Assembly: GCA_015061985.1 (NCBI GenBank)
Contig: SUVN01000020.1
Location: 1 to 38,172, forward strand
DNA from: Akkermansiaceae bacterium
GTDB lineage: Bacteria > Verrucomicrobiota > Verrucomicrobiia > Verrucomicrobiales > Akkermansiaceae
Direction of reading: 5' to 3'
Length of the DNA stretch: 38,172 bases
A model generated the notes under the pieces. That model saw only the letters and a list, made by a program, of their open reading frames with translations, was not told where the DNA came from and searched no databases. Each line of letters starts with the position of its first letter. Position 1 is the first letter of the stretch. This document shows, piece after piece, positions 15,808 to 24,693 of the stretch. Both the position numbers and the translations under genes were made by a program.

Positions 15808-15836
15808 ATTCTACCCGTCTTTTCACCGATTGGCAA
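15808..15836 (-). promoter_or_regulatory. Promoter of SPFH-nfeD
   Basis: Minus strand TTGCCA, 17 bp, TAGAAT, giving a leader of about 22 bases with no Shine-Dalgarno site. This promoter decides the start of the SPFH gene. Confidence 0.75.
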
Positions 15837-15878
15837 GCAGAAATGAGAGTTCTCTGCCTGACGAACGGAACGATGTGC

Positions 15879-15907
15879 TTGCACGGAGTCGCGAAATCTG
15901 CTAGAAT
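15879..15907 (+). promoter_or_regulatory. Promoter of the mutarotase operon
   Basis: Plus strand TTGCAC, 17 bp, TAGAAT. The ATG at 15922 begins 14 bases after the -10 box, so the leader should be only about 8 bases. It diverges from the SPFH promoter 43 bp away. Confidence 0.75.
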
Positions 15908-15921
15908 ATGCGCCATCAGTT

Positions 15922-16770
15922 ATGGTTACCACCGAATATCCTTACGGGGAAGAGTTTCCCATCATCCGCATTGATACCCCGCTCTGCACCGCAGAAATTT
16001 CCGTCTACGGCGCGCATGTGCTGAGCTGGGCCCCCAAGGGGCAGATGCCTGTCATCTACATGAGCCCGAAAGCCGTCTTCAAGAAAGGCAAGGCGCTGCG
16101 CGGCGGTATCCCGCTGTGCTGGCCGTGGTTCGGCAAGAACACAGAGGATGCCTCTCTGCCCGCACACGGTGTGGCCCGTACTGCCATGTGGCAGGTGGCT
16201 CACTGCGAAGAGGCAGAGGATGGCAAGGTACACCTGCTGATGGCGCTGCCGCCCACGCAGGAGATGATGCCCAGCGGTGCCATCGCCATGGAGGTGGGCG
16301 ACGAGCTGACCCTGAGTCTCATGACGATGGATGTGCCGCGCTCCATGCCTTTCTCTGCCGCCATGCATACCTATTTTGCCGTGAGCGATTATGAAACGGT
16401 CGCGGTAACCGGGCTGGAGGAAGCAGACTTCACAGAGTTTGCGGATGATGCCGTACCGCACCCGGAAGACCCGCTGATTCCTCTGGGGCACATTGACCGC
16501 ATTTACTATCCTGTGCAGGAAAATCAGGAAATCACTATCCACGACCCCGCCTGGCAGCGCAGCATCCGCATCTGCCGTGCCGGCTCCGGCTCCTGCGTGG
16601 TCTGGAATCCCGGTGCCGACCTTGCCGCCGGCATGGGTGACCTGGGCGCGGGAAATGAGCGGGGCTTTCTGGCGGTGGAAACCTCCGTGGTACCGGCAGA
16701 AAACATCCTGCTGCGCTGCGGGGAGAAGCACGAGCTGACCACCCGCATTCAGGTGATTCGGATTGACTGA
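15922..16770 (+). CDS. D-hexose-6-phosphate mutarotase (YeaD-like aldose 1-epimerase)
   Basis: A 282-residue cytoplasmic beta-sandwich enzyme that interconverts alpha and beta anomers of glucose 6-phosphate and related sugars. Family features: the strand TAEISVYGAHVLSWAP near the start, RGGIPLCWPWFG, the HGVAR segment (about 81-85) with the catalytic-site His, MHTYFAVSDYETVAVTGLE, and the WNPGADLAAGMGDLG and GFLAVET motifs near the end with the catalytic Glu. Length is normal for YeaD-type enzymes. It is first in a plus-strand operon with the SanA-like gene (14 bp later) and the MenD-like gene (8 bp after that). The functional link among the three is not obvious. Confidence 0.9.
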   Translation: MVTTEYPYGEEFPIIRIDTPLCTAEISVYGAHVLSWAPKGQMPVIYMSPKAVFKKGKALRGGIPLCWPWFGKNTEDASLPAHGVARTAMWQVAHCEEAEDGKVHLLMALPPTQEMMPSGAIAMEVGDELTLSLMTMDVPRSMPFSAAMHTYFAVSDYETVAVTGLEEADFTEFADDAVPHPEDPLIPLGHIDRIYYPVQENQEITIHDPAWQRSIRICRAGSGSCVVWNPGADLAAGMGDLGAGNERGFLAVETSVVPAENILLRCGEKHELTTRIQVIRID

Positions 16771-16784
16771 GAAAAGGCTGTTCC

Positions 16785-17435
16785 ATGTCATTGTTGCGCA
16801 AAGCATTCCGTCTGTGCATCTGTTTTCTGCTGATGTGCGTGGGGATTATCGGCTCTGTTGAGCTGTGGACGTGCTTGCACGCCGCTGAGCATTGCCACGA
16901 CAGCGTGAGCAACTGCGGGTATAACCGTGTGGCAGTGGTGCTGGGCTGCAGCAAGTATTTTTCCTCCGGCAAACCCAATTCATACTTCCGCGGCCGCATG
17001 GAGGCAGCCGCCGCGCTGTGGAAGAGCGGCAGGGTTCGTGGCATCATCGTTTCCGGCGATAACAGCGACCGTTATTACAACGAACCGAAAGATATGCGGG
17101 AGGCGCTGGTGAAACTGGGCGTGCCGGATGAGAAAATCGTTTCCGATTTTGCCGGGCTGCGCACCTATGATTCAGTCGTGCGCACCGCCCGCATCTTCAA
17201 TGCCGGAGCTGTCACTTTCATCAGCCAGCCGGATCACGTCGCACGGGCGGTGGCAATTGCCCGCGGGCTCGGGATGGATGCCGAAGGACTGAATGCGCCC
17301 CTGCCCCCTGTCACCCGCCGAACACGCTTCACCCAATTCCTGCGCGAACGCGCCGCGCGACTGGCCATGGCGGTAGATCTCATTGCCCACCGCGACCCAG
17401 CCCACCTGGGCGGGAAACAACAACTTCCTTTCTGA
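16785..17435 (+). CDS. SanA/YdcF-family (DUF218) membrane protein
   Basis: A 216-residue protein with one N-terminal membrane anchor (LCICFLLMCVGIIGSVEL, about 10-27) and a periplasmic DUF218 domain. Signature stretches are VAVVLGCSKY, YFRGRMEAAAALWKSGRVRG, IIVSGDNSDRYYNEP and GLRTYDSVVRTARIF, which match SanA best. SanA affects envelope barrier function and vancomycin sensitivity in enterobacteria; the biochemical role of the domain is not settled. The start ATG follows the mutarotase stop by 14 bp and no separate promoter is visible. The C-terminal 40 residues are basic and of low complexity. Confidence 0.88.
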   Translation: MSLLRKAFRLCICFLLMCVGIIGSVELWTCLHAAEHCHDSVSNCGYNRVAVVLGCSKYFSSGKPNSYFRGRMEAAAALWKSGRVRGIIVSGDNSDRYYNEPKDMREALVKLGVPDEKIVSDFAGLRTYDSVVRTARIFNAGAVTFISQPDHVARAVAIARGLGMDAEGLNAPLPPVTRRTRFTQFLRERAARLAMAVDLIAHRDPAHLGGKQQLPF

Positions 17436-17443
17436 TCTCTCTC

Positions 17444-18976
17444 ATGTTCACGCTCATCTCCTGTACCGCAATGGCCGGGGTGGCCGAATGGATTTGCTGC
17501 CCGGGCGAGAAAAACAGCCTGCTCTACGATGCTCTGGCCGCCTGTCCGGTGGTACACCGCTGGGCCATGGCAGATGACCGCAGCGCCGCTTTCTTTGCGT
17601 TGGGGCGAGTGCAAGCCACAGCGCGTCCCGTGGTGGTGGTCGCCGGCGACGGCATTGCCGCAGCCGCCATGCTGCCTGCCGTAGCGGCGGCGTATTACCA
17701 GCGCCGTCCCCTTGTGGTGTTGACAGTGGACGACACGGTGGACGTTGGCGGCACCGGCGCGCCCCTTTCCATGGAACAGGAAGGAATTTTCGGCAATTTT
17801 GCCCCGACGGTGGAGCTCAACCTCCCCTGCCCGGTTTCTGACCTGCCGGACTTGGCATCCCTGCTGGCAGAAGGATTCCCGATTCATCTGCGGGTGCGTG
17901 CCGATGCCGCAGCTGAGCCACGCGGCATGGATTTCAGCGCGCTGGAGGTAGGAGAAGCTCCGGCAACTCCGGCGTTCCGAGGCTCGCTGGTGGCGCTGTC
18001 ACAGATGCTGCGCTTCCGCGCTGTGGAGGGGTTGGTAATGATGATTGGTGCTCTGGAGCCCACGGAACAGGAGCCCGTGCTCTGGCTGGCGCAGACGCTG
18101 CGGGTGCCCGTCGTGGCAGAAGCGGCGAGTGGGTTGAGAGAAGAGCTGGCCTCGCAGCTGCTTCACGGTGCGGATGAGCTGCTGATGCAGTACCCGCCGC
18201 GCTATGTCCTGCGCGTGGGAGATGTCCCCACCGGGCGTTTCTGGAGTGCGCTGGAAGACCTGCCGGAAACAGAGGTCTTTTCCATCACCCGCACCGGATT
18301 CTCCGGGCTCTGCCGCAAGAGCACAGTCATTGAAGGCGAACCGGAGCAGATTATGAAAGCCCTGGGCGATATCCCCCATGTGGGCGATACGGAGCGACTG
18401 ATGAATCGAAGTCGCCACACAGCCGGACGCGATGAGGAGAGCCTGCTGGCCCACCCCGAATCCGCGGCCGCTCTGGTGCGCGCCTTTTCCATCCACGCTG
18501 CGCTGGGTGATGTCATCTGTCTGGGCAGCCCGACCGTCACCGAACTCTGGAACCGCTACGCCCAAAGCCATGTGCCGACCCTCTATCTGCGAGACCTCTG
18601 TACTGCCGGAGCAGACGGCACGATTGCTGCCTTTCTGGGAAATGCGGCAGATGCCGCCTCTGCTTTCTGTCTGGTGGGAGATGTGACCCTGCTGCGGGAT
18701 TTGCATGCAGCCGCGATTGTGCCCCAGCTTCCCCCGGGGAAACGCATCATTGCCGTGCTCAACAACGAAGGCGCTCACGGAGCCGCCTATGCCGCCGGCA
18801 ATGATGAGGAATTGCGCCGTCTTCTGGTGCAGCCCCCGACATTTGAAGCAGAAAATGTGGCCGGATTATGGGGCGCAGAGTACTACCGCATCCGCAGCGA
18901 AGCCGATCTGGAGGTGCTCGACTCTCTGGATGAGCAGTCTTTCGCCCTGCTGGAAATCATCCCCGAGGGTATATAG
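17444..18976 (+). CDS. MenD-like thiamine-diphosphate enzyme, divergent
   Basis: A 510-residue protein with the MenD order: N-terminal Pyr domain (VVHRWAMADDRSAAFFALGR, then PVVVVAGDGIAAAAMLPAVA), middle domain, and C-terminal PP domain (LRDLCTAGADGTIAAFLG, CLVGDVTLLRDLHAA, IIAVLNNEGAHGAA). MenD joins 2-oxoglutarate and isochorismate in menaquinone synthesis. Several usual active-site residues differ. The family S-P-G-S-R is CPGEK here (19-23), so Lys replaces the substrate-binding Arg. The D-E-R-S with the ThDP-activating Glu is DDRS (44-47), so Asp replaces Glu. The NNDGG loop is NNEGAHG. It is also about 50 residues short. It may be a real but variant MenD or a repurposed paralogue. No other men genes are in the window. 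Confidence 0.75.
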   Translation: MFTLISCTAMAGVAEWICCPGEKNSLLYDALAACPVVHRWAMADDRSAAFFALGRVQATARPVVVVAGDGIAAAAMLPAVAAAYYQRRPLVVLTVDDTVDVGGTGAPLSMEQEGIFGNFAPTVELNLPCPVSDLPDLASLLAEGFPIHLRVRADAAAEPRGMDFSALEVGEAPATPAFRGSLVALSQMLRFRAVEGLVMMIGALEPTEQEPVLWLAQTLRVPVVAEAASGLREELASQLLHGADELLMQYPPRYVLRVGDVPTGRFWSALEDLPETEVFSITRTGFSGLCRKSTVIEGEPEQIMKALGDIPHVGDTERLMNRSRHTAGRDEESLLAHPESAAALVRAFSIHAALGDVICLGSPTVTELWNRYAQSHVPTLYLRDLCTAGADGTIAAFLGNAADAASAFCLVGDVTLLRDLHAAAIVPQLPPGKRIIAVLNNEGAHGAAYAAGNDEELRRLLVQPPTFEAENVAGLWGAEYYRIRSEADLEVLDSLDEQSFALLEIIPEGI

Positions 18977-19009
18977 GAGAAAGTCTGCCGAGTTGATTTG
19001 AAAAACAGC

Positions 19010-19486
19010 TCAGATTTCTGAGAAGTCAAAGGGGCTGTTATTGGGGTCCCACAGCACGGAGCGGCGGCGGCGGGTATCCCACATCAGCAGAATCATGGCA
19101 CCGAGCAACAGCAGACGCATGGAGGTATCCAGCGGGTAGTTCACAATCTCATGCAGACTACCGGTGCAGTTGCAGCTCAACTCCAACCCACGAGCCCATG
19201 CCTGTGCATACAGGAAGAGAAAGACGCTGCACATGACGGTTCCCCAGAGCGCGGCACCCTGATAACAGCGACGGGAAACCAGACAGACCCCCACCACCAA
19301 TTCCATGGCAACCCCGATGCAGGCAATAGGCATAGAGCACCACTCCGGCAGCAGAGCGCTGCGGGTCATGAACTCGGCCGTCGTGCCCAGGTCGGTAATC
19401 TTGAGCGCCCCGGTGATGAGGAAAAAGATACCCAACCCGATACGAAGCAGAGTCAGCAGGATATTGATGATGCTGGTGCGTCCCAT
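19010..19486 (-). CDS. DoxX/MauE-like integral membrane protein
   Basis: A 158-residue protein with four predicted membrane helices, in the DoxX/MauE fold. The first helix ends in the family motif LRIGLGIFFLITGALKITDL. The second and third (MPIACIGVAMELVVGVCLVS and the VMCSVFLFLYAQAW helix) flank a loop, and a Cys pair in LSCNCTGS recalls MauE-like proteins linked to thiol or quinone redox chemistry. The C-terminus is a basic RRRRS stretch followed by an acidic tail. The function is not known. It faces the MenD-like gene convergently with 33 bp between the stops. It has its own near-leaderless promoter. Confidence 0.8.
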   Translation of the reverse strand: MGRTSIINILLTLLRIGLGIFFLITGALKITDLGTTAEFMTRSALLPEWCSMPIACIGVAMELVVGVCLVSRRCYQGAALWGTVMCSVFLFLYAQAWARGLELSCNCTGSLHEIVNYPLDTSMRLLLLGAMILLMWDTRRRRSVLWDPNNSPFDFSEI

Positions 19487-19496
19487 GAATGGAGGC

Positions 19497-19524
19497 AGTT
19501 TAACGCAATGTGGCAGAATGTCAA
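19497..19524 (-). promoter_or_regulatory. Near-leaderless promoter of the DoxX/MauE-like gene
   Basis: Minus strand TTGACA (perfect -35), 16 bp, TAAACT, with the ATG at 19486 only 10 bases after the -10 box. Confidence 0.6.
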
Positions 19525-19542
19525 GCCCGATGCCGTAAACCG

Positions 19543-21246
19543 TCAGAGTCCGGGTTTGAGGCCCAGGATATTGACCCGGGCCTCCTGACGCTCGCGGGAG
19601 AGCTGTTCATCCGAGGCTCCCAGAGCCCGCAGCACATGAGAGGCCATGGAGAGGGAGGACTCCGCCTCGCCGGAGAACACGGTGTTGTTATCATGCGCCA
19701 TGAGCTCGCGTGCCGTGCGGATGTAGGTCGTGTTTACCACCACTTTGATATCCGGGTTCAGTTCGCGAGCTGTTGCCGTAATATCCGTGGACGGCGCACC
19801 GGGCGCGGTAATGACGATAGCCACCGCTTGCTCCACCCCGGCGGTGCGGAGGATGGGGCGCAGGCGGGCATCCCCCAGAATGGCGGGGATATTTTCCCCG
19901 GCCAGACGGTTGACGGTGTCAATATTCATCTCGATGATGATGACCTCCAGATTGTACTTGCGGAAGATTCCCGTGAGCAGCTTACCGCAAGGGCCATAGC
20001 CCACCACAATGATACGATGCCTATCCTCTGACGGCGGGGGAATCAAGTCGTCGGAGCCCCGCTTCGGCAAACCGATACCGCGTTTCTCCAACGCCATGAT
20101 GACGGCCGGGACAAAGCGATAGCAGGCGGCATTCACCGTGATGGAAATAATCGCAACGCCGGTGATGACGTTGACCGCTTCCATGGGCAACAGCCCGTAT
20201 GTTCCCGCCACCAGCGTGGCCAGAATAAAGGAAAATTCACCTATCTGAGAGAGAGAACCACCCACCAGCATGGCCTTGCGCATGGATTTACCCAACAACC
20301 GCACCACCAGGAACGCGCCCAGCGGCTTCACCACCATAGTAGCACCCAGCGTAGCCAGAGCCAGCGGCCAGTACTCCAGCAGACCTCCCAGACTGAACCC
20401 CATGCCCACCGATACGAAGAACAATACGGCAAAGGCATCACGCATGGGCAAGGCATCGGAGGCCGCACGGCTGGCAAACTTGCTCTGCCCCACCACCATG
20501 CCGGACAGGAACGCACCGAACTCCATGGAGGCGTTGAACACCTTGGCCGACAGCACGGCTATGCCCAGAGCAGACACCAGCACCATGAGCGTGAACAGCT
20601 CACCGGAAGCGCTGCGCGCCACATAGGTAAAGATGGTTCGCATGAGCTTGCGCGCCACCATGGTGACCACCAGCACGAGGCCGGTCAGCTTGATGACCAT
20701 CCACATGAGCGCTTCGCCCAGGCTCTGCCCGCTGTCCCCGAACAGCACGGGCAGCAACACCAGTAACACAATGGTGAACATGTCCTCCACCACCAGCCAG
20801 CCCAGCGCCGTATACCCGGCCGGGGTCTGCATCACGCGGTTATCCGTCAGCACACGGGTGAGCACCACAGTACTGCTCACACAGATGCAGAGGCCGAACA
20901 TCAGGCTGTTGAGCCAGGTGGGCTCACCGATACCGAAGCAGTAATACCCCGCGCCGCCTGCCAGCACCACCAGTGCCATACAGACCAGAGCACCCGGCAC
21001 CGCCACCCGCTGCACCGCCATCAAATCCTTGAAGTGGAACTGCAATCCCACGCCGAACAGAAGCAACACCACACCGATGTGCGAAAAATCCTCCACCACA
21101 TGTCCATCCACCGGTTCCCCCCACCAGGGCTGAGCCGCAATCATGCCGGCCACCAGGTAGCCTACCAGAGGAGAGAGTTTGCAACGCTGCGCCAGAATAC
21201 CCAGCAGCAGAGCCAGAGTCAGACCGATAACGAGAGTGAATATCAT
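19543..21246 (-). CDS. CPA2 monovalent cation:proton antiporter with TrkA-N domain (copy 1)
   Basis: A 567-residue inner-membrane protein. Residues 1-385 form a Na+/H+ exchanger domain of about 12 helices, with family motifs LSPLVGYLVAGMIAAQPWWG, HIGVVLLLFGVGLQFHF, CVSSTVVLTRVL, ALGWLVVEDMFTIVLLVLLP and FGAFLSGMVVGQS. From about 409 a TrkA-N (RCK) domain begins with the nucleotide-binding RIIVVGYGPCGKLL, followed by the acidic strand end VIIIEMN and GDARLRPILRTAGVEQA. This is the KefB/KefC/YbaL architecture, used for K+ or Na+ efflux and pH or osmotic balance. The closest relative is the gene just upstream, with which it is probably cotranscribed (21 bp gap). Ion specificity is unknown. Confidence 0.93.
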   Translation of the reverse strand: MIFTLVIGLTLALLLGILAQRCKLSPLVGYLVAGMIAAQPWWGEPVDGHVVEDFSHIGVVLLLFGVGLQFHFKDLMAVQRVAVPGALVCMALVVLAGGAGYYCFGIGEPTWLNSLMFGLCICVSSTVVLTRVLTDNRVMQTPAGYTALGWLVVEDMFTIVLLVLLPVLFGDSGQSLGEALMWMVIKLTGLVLVVTMVARKLMRTIFTYVARSASGELFTLMVLVSALGIAVLSAKVFNASMEFGAFLSGMVVGQSKFASRAASDALPMRDAFAVLFFVSVGMGFSLGGLLEYWPLALATLGATMVVKPLGAFLVVRLLGKSMRKAMLVGGSLSQIGEFSFILATLVAGTYGLLPMEAVNVITGVAIISITVNAACYRFVPAVIMALEKRGIGLPKRGSDDLIPPPSEDRHRIIVVGYGPCGKLLTGIFRKYNLEVIIIEMNIDTVNRLAGENIPAILGDARLRPILRTAGVEQAVAIVITAPGAPSTDITATARELNPDIKVVVNTTYIRTARELMAHDNNTVFSGEAESSLSMASHVLRALGASDEQLSRERQEARVNILGLKPGL

Positions 21247-21267
21247 AATGGAGAGGTAATCAATAAA

Positions 21268-22980
21268 CTATTCTTTCAGGTAGGGGAGTTCCCCTGCCAG
21301 CTTGCGGCGCATATGGTCGCGCTCGCGCACCACCTGTTCATCCGGCGCACCGAAGGAATGCAGCAGGTAACCACCCATGGAGAGAGCCAATTCCTCCTCA
21401 CCGGAGAAGATGGCACGCGCACCCTTGCGGCGCATCAGCTGCGCATTGCGGATAAAGTGAGTGGCGGCTATCACACCTATGCCGGGGTTGAGCGAAGTGG
21501 CGGCTTCCGCAATCTCGTCCGCCGGGGCGGACGTGACGGAAATCACAATCGCCTCCGCTTCCTCCACCCCTGCCGATTGCAGGAGGGCGCGCAGGCGGGC
21601 ATCGCCGTGAATCACGGGGATACCTTCTTTCTGCAGGCGGCTCACGGTGTCCACATTCATTTCAATGACCACCACATCGATATTGTTGCGCCGCAGGATA
21701 TCCGATGTAATCTCGCCGCAGGGGCCGTAGCCCACCACGATGACGCGCTGTTTTTCCTCCGAGGGGGCGGGTATCTCCTGCCCCTGATTGTTCACCAGGC
21801 CGATTCCGCGGTCTTCCATACGCCGGATGAGCCCCGGCACAAAGCGATACAGCGCGGCATTGAGGGTGATGGTGATGATGGCCACGCCGGTGATGACATT
21901 GGCCGCAGACTGCGGCATGAGCCCATACGTTCCGGCGGCCAATGCTGCCAGAATAAAGGAAAATTCACCAATCTGAGAGAGAGAGGTACCCACAATAACC
22001 CCCAGACTGCCGGGGCGTCCCAGCATGCGGATGACGAAATAGGCCGACACCGGCTTGAACAACAGGGTGAAAAGCACCGTCCCCAGCGCCAGCGGCCAGC
22101 ATTCCACGATACCGCTGAGGTTGAACCCCATGCCCACCGACACAAAGAACAACACCGCAAAAGCATGGCGCATGGGCAACGCATCGGATGCCGCACGGCT
22201 GGCAAACTTGCTCTGCCCCACCACCATGCCGGAGAGGAACGCGCCGAACTCCATGGACGCATTGAACACATGTGCCGACAGCACGGCTATGCCCAGCGCA
22301 AACACCAGCACCGCCAGCGTGAACAGTTCATCAGAGCTGTGGCGGGAAACATAGGTGAGCACACGGGCTATCACCTTGCGCCCCAGATATGCCACGCAGA
22401 TGACCATGGCCACCAATTTGAGCGACATCCAGCCCAGAGCCTCCCAGATGTTCTGTTGCGCGGCCTCCCCACCGAACAGCACCGGCAGCAGCACCAGCAT
22501 GATGATGGTGAAGATATCCTCCACCACCAGCCAGCCCAGCGCCGTATGCCCGGAGGGCGTCTGCAGCAGGCGGTTCTCAGAAAGCACACGGGTGAGCACC
22601 ACAGTACTGCTAACGCACACACACATGCCGAACATCGTGCCGCCCAGCCAGTCTGCCTCTGCCCCGCCCAACAGATAATACACCACGGCACCCAACCCCG
22701 TCCAAAGCACCATACAGATACACGAGCCCGGCAGAGCCACCTTGCGCACCGCCAGCAAATCCTTGAAATGGAAATGCAAGCCCACACCGAACAGGAGCAG
22801 CGCCACACCTATATGCGAAAATTCCTCCACTATATGGCTATCCACCGGGTGTCCCCACCACGGCTGAGCGGCAAGCATGCCTGCCACCAGATACCCCACA
22901 AGCGGCGAAAGCCGCAACTGCTGAGCCACCATGCCCAGCACCAGCGCCAGCGTCAATCCTATGACCAGTGTAATTATCAT
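21268..22980 (-). CDS. CPA2 monovalent cation:proton antiporter with TrkA-N domain (copy 2)
   Basis: A 570-residue paralogue of the gene downstream, with the same order: transporter domain (MIITLVIGLTLALVLGMVAQ, LSPLVGYLVAGMLAAQPWWG, STVVLTRVLSENRLLQTPSG, ALGWLVVEDIFTIIMLVLLP) and a C-terminal TrkA-N domain starting RVIVVGYGPCGEITSD. Stretches such as VFNASMEFGAFLSGMVVGQS and SLSQIGEFSFILA are identical in both copies. The frame continues upstream to 23022, but ATG 22978-22980 aligns exactly with the start of copy 1 and is chosen. Regulatory domains differ more than transporter domains, suggesting two sensors for one transport activity, or a heteromer. Confidence 0.93.
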   Translation of the reverse strand: MIITLVIGLTLALVLGMVAQQLRLSPLVGYLVAGMLAAQPWWGHPVDSHIVEEFSHIGVALLLFGVGLHFHFKDLLAVRKVALPGSCICMVLWTGLGAVVYYLLGGAEADWLGGTMFGMCVCVSSTVVLTRVLSENRLLQTPSGHTALGWLVVEDIFTIIMLVLLPVLFGGEAAQQNIWEALGWMSLKLVAMVICVAYLGRKVIARVLTYVSRHSSDELFTLAVLVFALGIAVLSAHVFNASMEFGAFLSGMVVGQSKFASRAASDALPMRHAFAVLFFVSVGMGFNLSGIVECWPLALGTVLFTLLFKPVSAYFVIRMLGRPGSLGVIVGTSLSQIGEFSFILAALAAGTYGLMPQSAANVITGVAIITITLNAALYRFVPGLIRRMEDRGIGLVNNQGQEIPAPSEEKQRVIVVGYGPCGEITSDILRRNNIDVVVIEMNVDTVSRLQKEGIPVIHGDARLRALLQSAGVEEAEAIVISVTSAPADEIAEAATSLNPGIGVIAATHFIRNAQLMRRKGARAIFSGEEELALSMGGYLLHSFGAPDEQVVRERDHMRRKLAGELPYLKE

Positions 22981-23002
22981 GTGTACGTCTTCCCGAAAAC
23001 AG

Positions 23003-23032
23003 ATTCTCACAAGTGGCAACACCCATTGTCAC
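23003..23032 (-). promoter_or_regulatory. Possible promoter of the antiporter pair
   Basis: Minus strand GTGACA, 18 bp, GAGAAT, with the ATG 23 bases after the -10. It is a weaker match than most promoters here, but no better one is seen between the two divergent units. Confidence 0.4.
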
Positions 23033-23142
23033 CGCTTCTCAGACTACCACTCCCCCCCGCCCGTGTCAACGCATTTCCCGGACAGATGCCCACCAAAAAT
23101 TAAAAAAACAGCACGCAAAAAAAGAATCATTCCAATCCCGCC

Positions 23143-23171
23143 TTGACATACGCCCACGTAAATGGTAGCTT
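23143..23171 (+). promoter_or_regulatory. Leaderless promoter of the esterase pair
   Basis: Plus strand TTGACA (perfect -35), 17 bp, TAGCTT. The ATG at 23180 starts 8 bases after the -10, so the transcript should begin at or beside the start codon. Confidence 0.65.
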
Positions 23172-23179
23172 GATGGGGT

Positions 23180-24673
23180 ATGAAGGCGTTATTCCTGACC
23201 ATTCTCGGGGGCAGCGTGATGCTGCCGGGCGTTGCAGCAGCTCTGGAACTGGACACCTGCTACGGTGACCACATGGTGCTGCAGCAGAATTGTCCGATTA
23301 CCATTTCCGGCACGGCTGACTCCTCCAAACCGATTCAGGTACAGTTCGGCGACCAGAAGGTGGAGGCCAAAATCGGCAAGGGTAAAAAATGGCGGGCGAA
23401 ACTTCAACCGATGAAGGCCGGAGCCGAGGGCCGCGAACTGACCGTCACGCAGGGTGACAAAACCGTCACGCTGCAGGATGTGGTGGTAGGCGAGGTGTGG
23501 ATAGCCTCCGGCCAGTCCAACATGTTGTGGCGCGTCAACCAGACCCCCGGGAATCAGGCCACCATCGCTGCCTCCGGCAATCCCAACCTGCGATTCTTCC
23601 ATTCCGAACCACAGGTGCATACCAACAACGCCGTCTACAATGAGGAACTGCTCACCCGTCTCCGCGAAAATCGGATGTACGAGGGGCAATGGGCCGTATC
23701 CGGCCCGGACACGGTTGCTCGCATGTCTGCCGTGGGCTACTACTTCGGGCAGAAGCTGCAGGAGCAACTGGGTGTCCCGGTCGGCATTATCCACTGCGCA
23801 CTCGGCGGCTCTGAAATGCTGGCCTGGATTCCCGAAAAGGTGGTGCGCAAGAAATATCGCTCCTGTCTGGGAGACGGCTGGCTGGAAAGCAAGTACATCT
23901 CTGCCTGGGTACGCGGCCGCGCCCGCAAGAACATGGGAGCGGATCCGAAATCCCCGCATCCCTACAAACCGGCCTACCTGTTTGAAAGCGGCCTTGCCAA
24001 ATGGACAGATTACCCGGTGGCCGGCGCTATCTGGTACCAGGGTGAGTCCGATGCTGAGCTGCAGGACATGAAACAGAACACGCAGCTGCTCACCGACCTC
24101 ATCACCTCCTGGCGTGCTGCTTTCGATTCCCCGAAAATGCCTTTCCTCATGGTGCAGCTCCCCCGCATCAACGACAATACCCCCCTGCGCCGCTACTGGC
24201 CGGAGTTCCGCACCGTGCAGGCCGAAGTGGCCGCAAAAATGCCCGGTGTAGAATGTCTGACCACGGTTGACCTGGGCTCCACCAATTCTGATGTGCATCC
24301 CCCCCGCAAGGTGGAAGTGGGTGAGCGTCTCGCGGCATTGGCAGCTGCCAGAGTGTATAAGAAAGACGTTCCCTACACCGGCCCGGTCATGACTTCCTGC
24401 ACGACCACCGGCAAGGAGTTGACGGTGAAATTTGCCCACGCCGACGGCCTGAGCACCACGGACGGACAGCCGCCCCGCCATTTTGAAATAGCCGGCAGCA
24501 ACGGCAAGTTCCATCCCGCCACTGCCCGCATTGAGGGTGAGAGCGTGGTTCTGAGCAGCGAAGCCGTCAACTCTCCCAAACAGGCTCGCTACGCCTGGGC
24601 CACGTTCATGACACCGAATCTGGTCAATGCGGCACAGCTCCCGACCGTACCGTTCGTCTACGACGGGAAATAA
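23180..24673 (+). CDS. Secreted sialate O-acetylesterase (SASA family)
   Basis: A 497-residue SGNH hydrolase with a signal peptide (MKALFLTILGGSVMLPGVAA, cleavage about 20-22). SASA enzymes remove acetyl groups from sialic acid or other decorated sugars so that sialidases and other glycosidases can act. Family landmarks: the N-terminal CYGDHMVLQQNCPITISGTA strand, GEVWIASGQSNMLW with the nucleophile Ser113, IIHCALGGSEMLAW, AIWYQGESDA (about 281-290) and the catalytic Asp-x-His in SDVHPPRK (about 370-377). It is the first gene of a two-gene unit with another SGNH esterase 20 bp downstream. In a gut mucin degrader the natural target would be O-acetylated mucin sugars (inference). Confidence 0.9.
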   Translation: MKALFLTILGGSVMLPGVAAALELDTCYGDHMVLQQNCPITISGTADSSKPIQVQFGDQKVEAKIGKGKKWRAKLQPMKAGAEGRELTVTQGDKTVTLQDVVVGEVWIASGQSNMLWRVNQTPGNQATIAASGNPNLRFFHSEPQVHTNNAVYNEELLTRLRENRMYEGQWAVSGPDTVARMSAVGYYFGQKLQEQLGVPVGIIHCALGGSEMLAWIPEKVVRKKYRSCLGDGWLESKYISAWVRGRARKNMGADPKSPHPYKPAYLFESGLAKWTDYPVAGAIWYQGESDAELQDMKQNTQLLTDLITSWRAAFDSPKMPFLMVQLPRINDNTPLRRYWPEFRTVQAEVAAKMPGVECLTTVDLGSTNSDVHPPRKVEVGERLAALAAARVYKKDVPYTGPVMTSCTTTGKELTVKFAHADGLSTTDGQPPRHFEIAGSNGKFHPATARIEGESVVLSSEAVNSPKQARYAWATFMTPNLVNAAQLPTVPFVYDGK

Positions 24674-24693
24674 GCTCCATCCCACCATCTCTC

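Noticed and set aside
21034..23103. Plus-strand open frame of 689 codons over the antiporters
   Set aside because: His/Gln-rich antisense translation of membrane-protein codons; no family character.
23189..24688. Minus-strand open frame of 499 codons over the sialate esterase
   Set aside because: Antisense shadow; the plus strand has a signal peptide and SGNH motifs.
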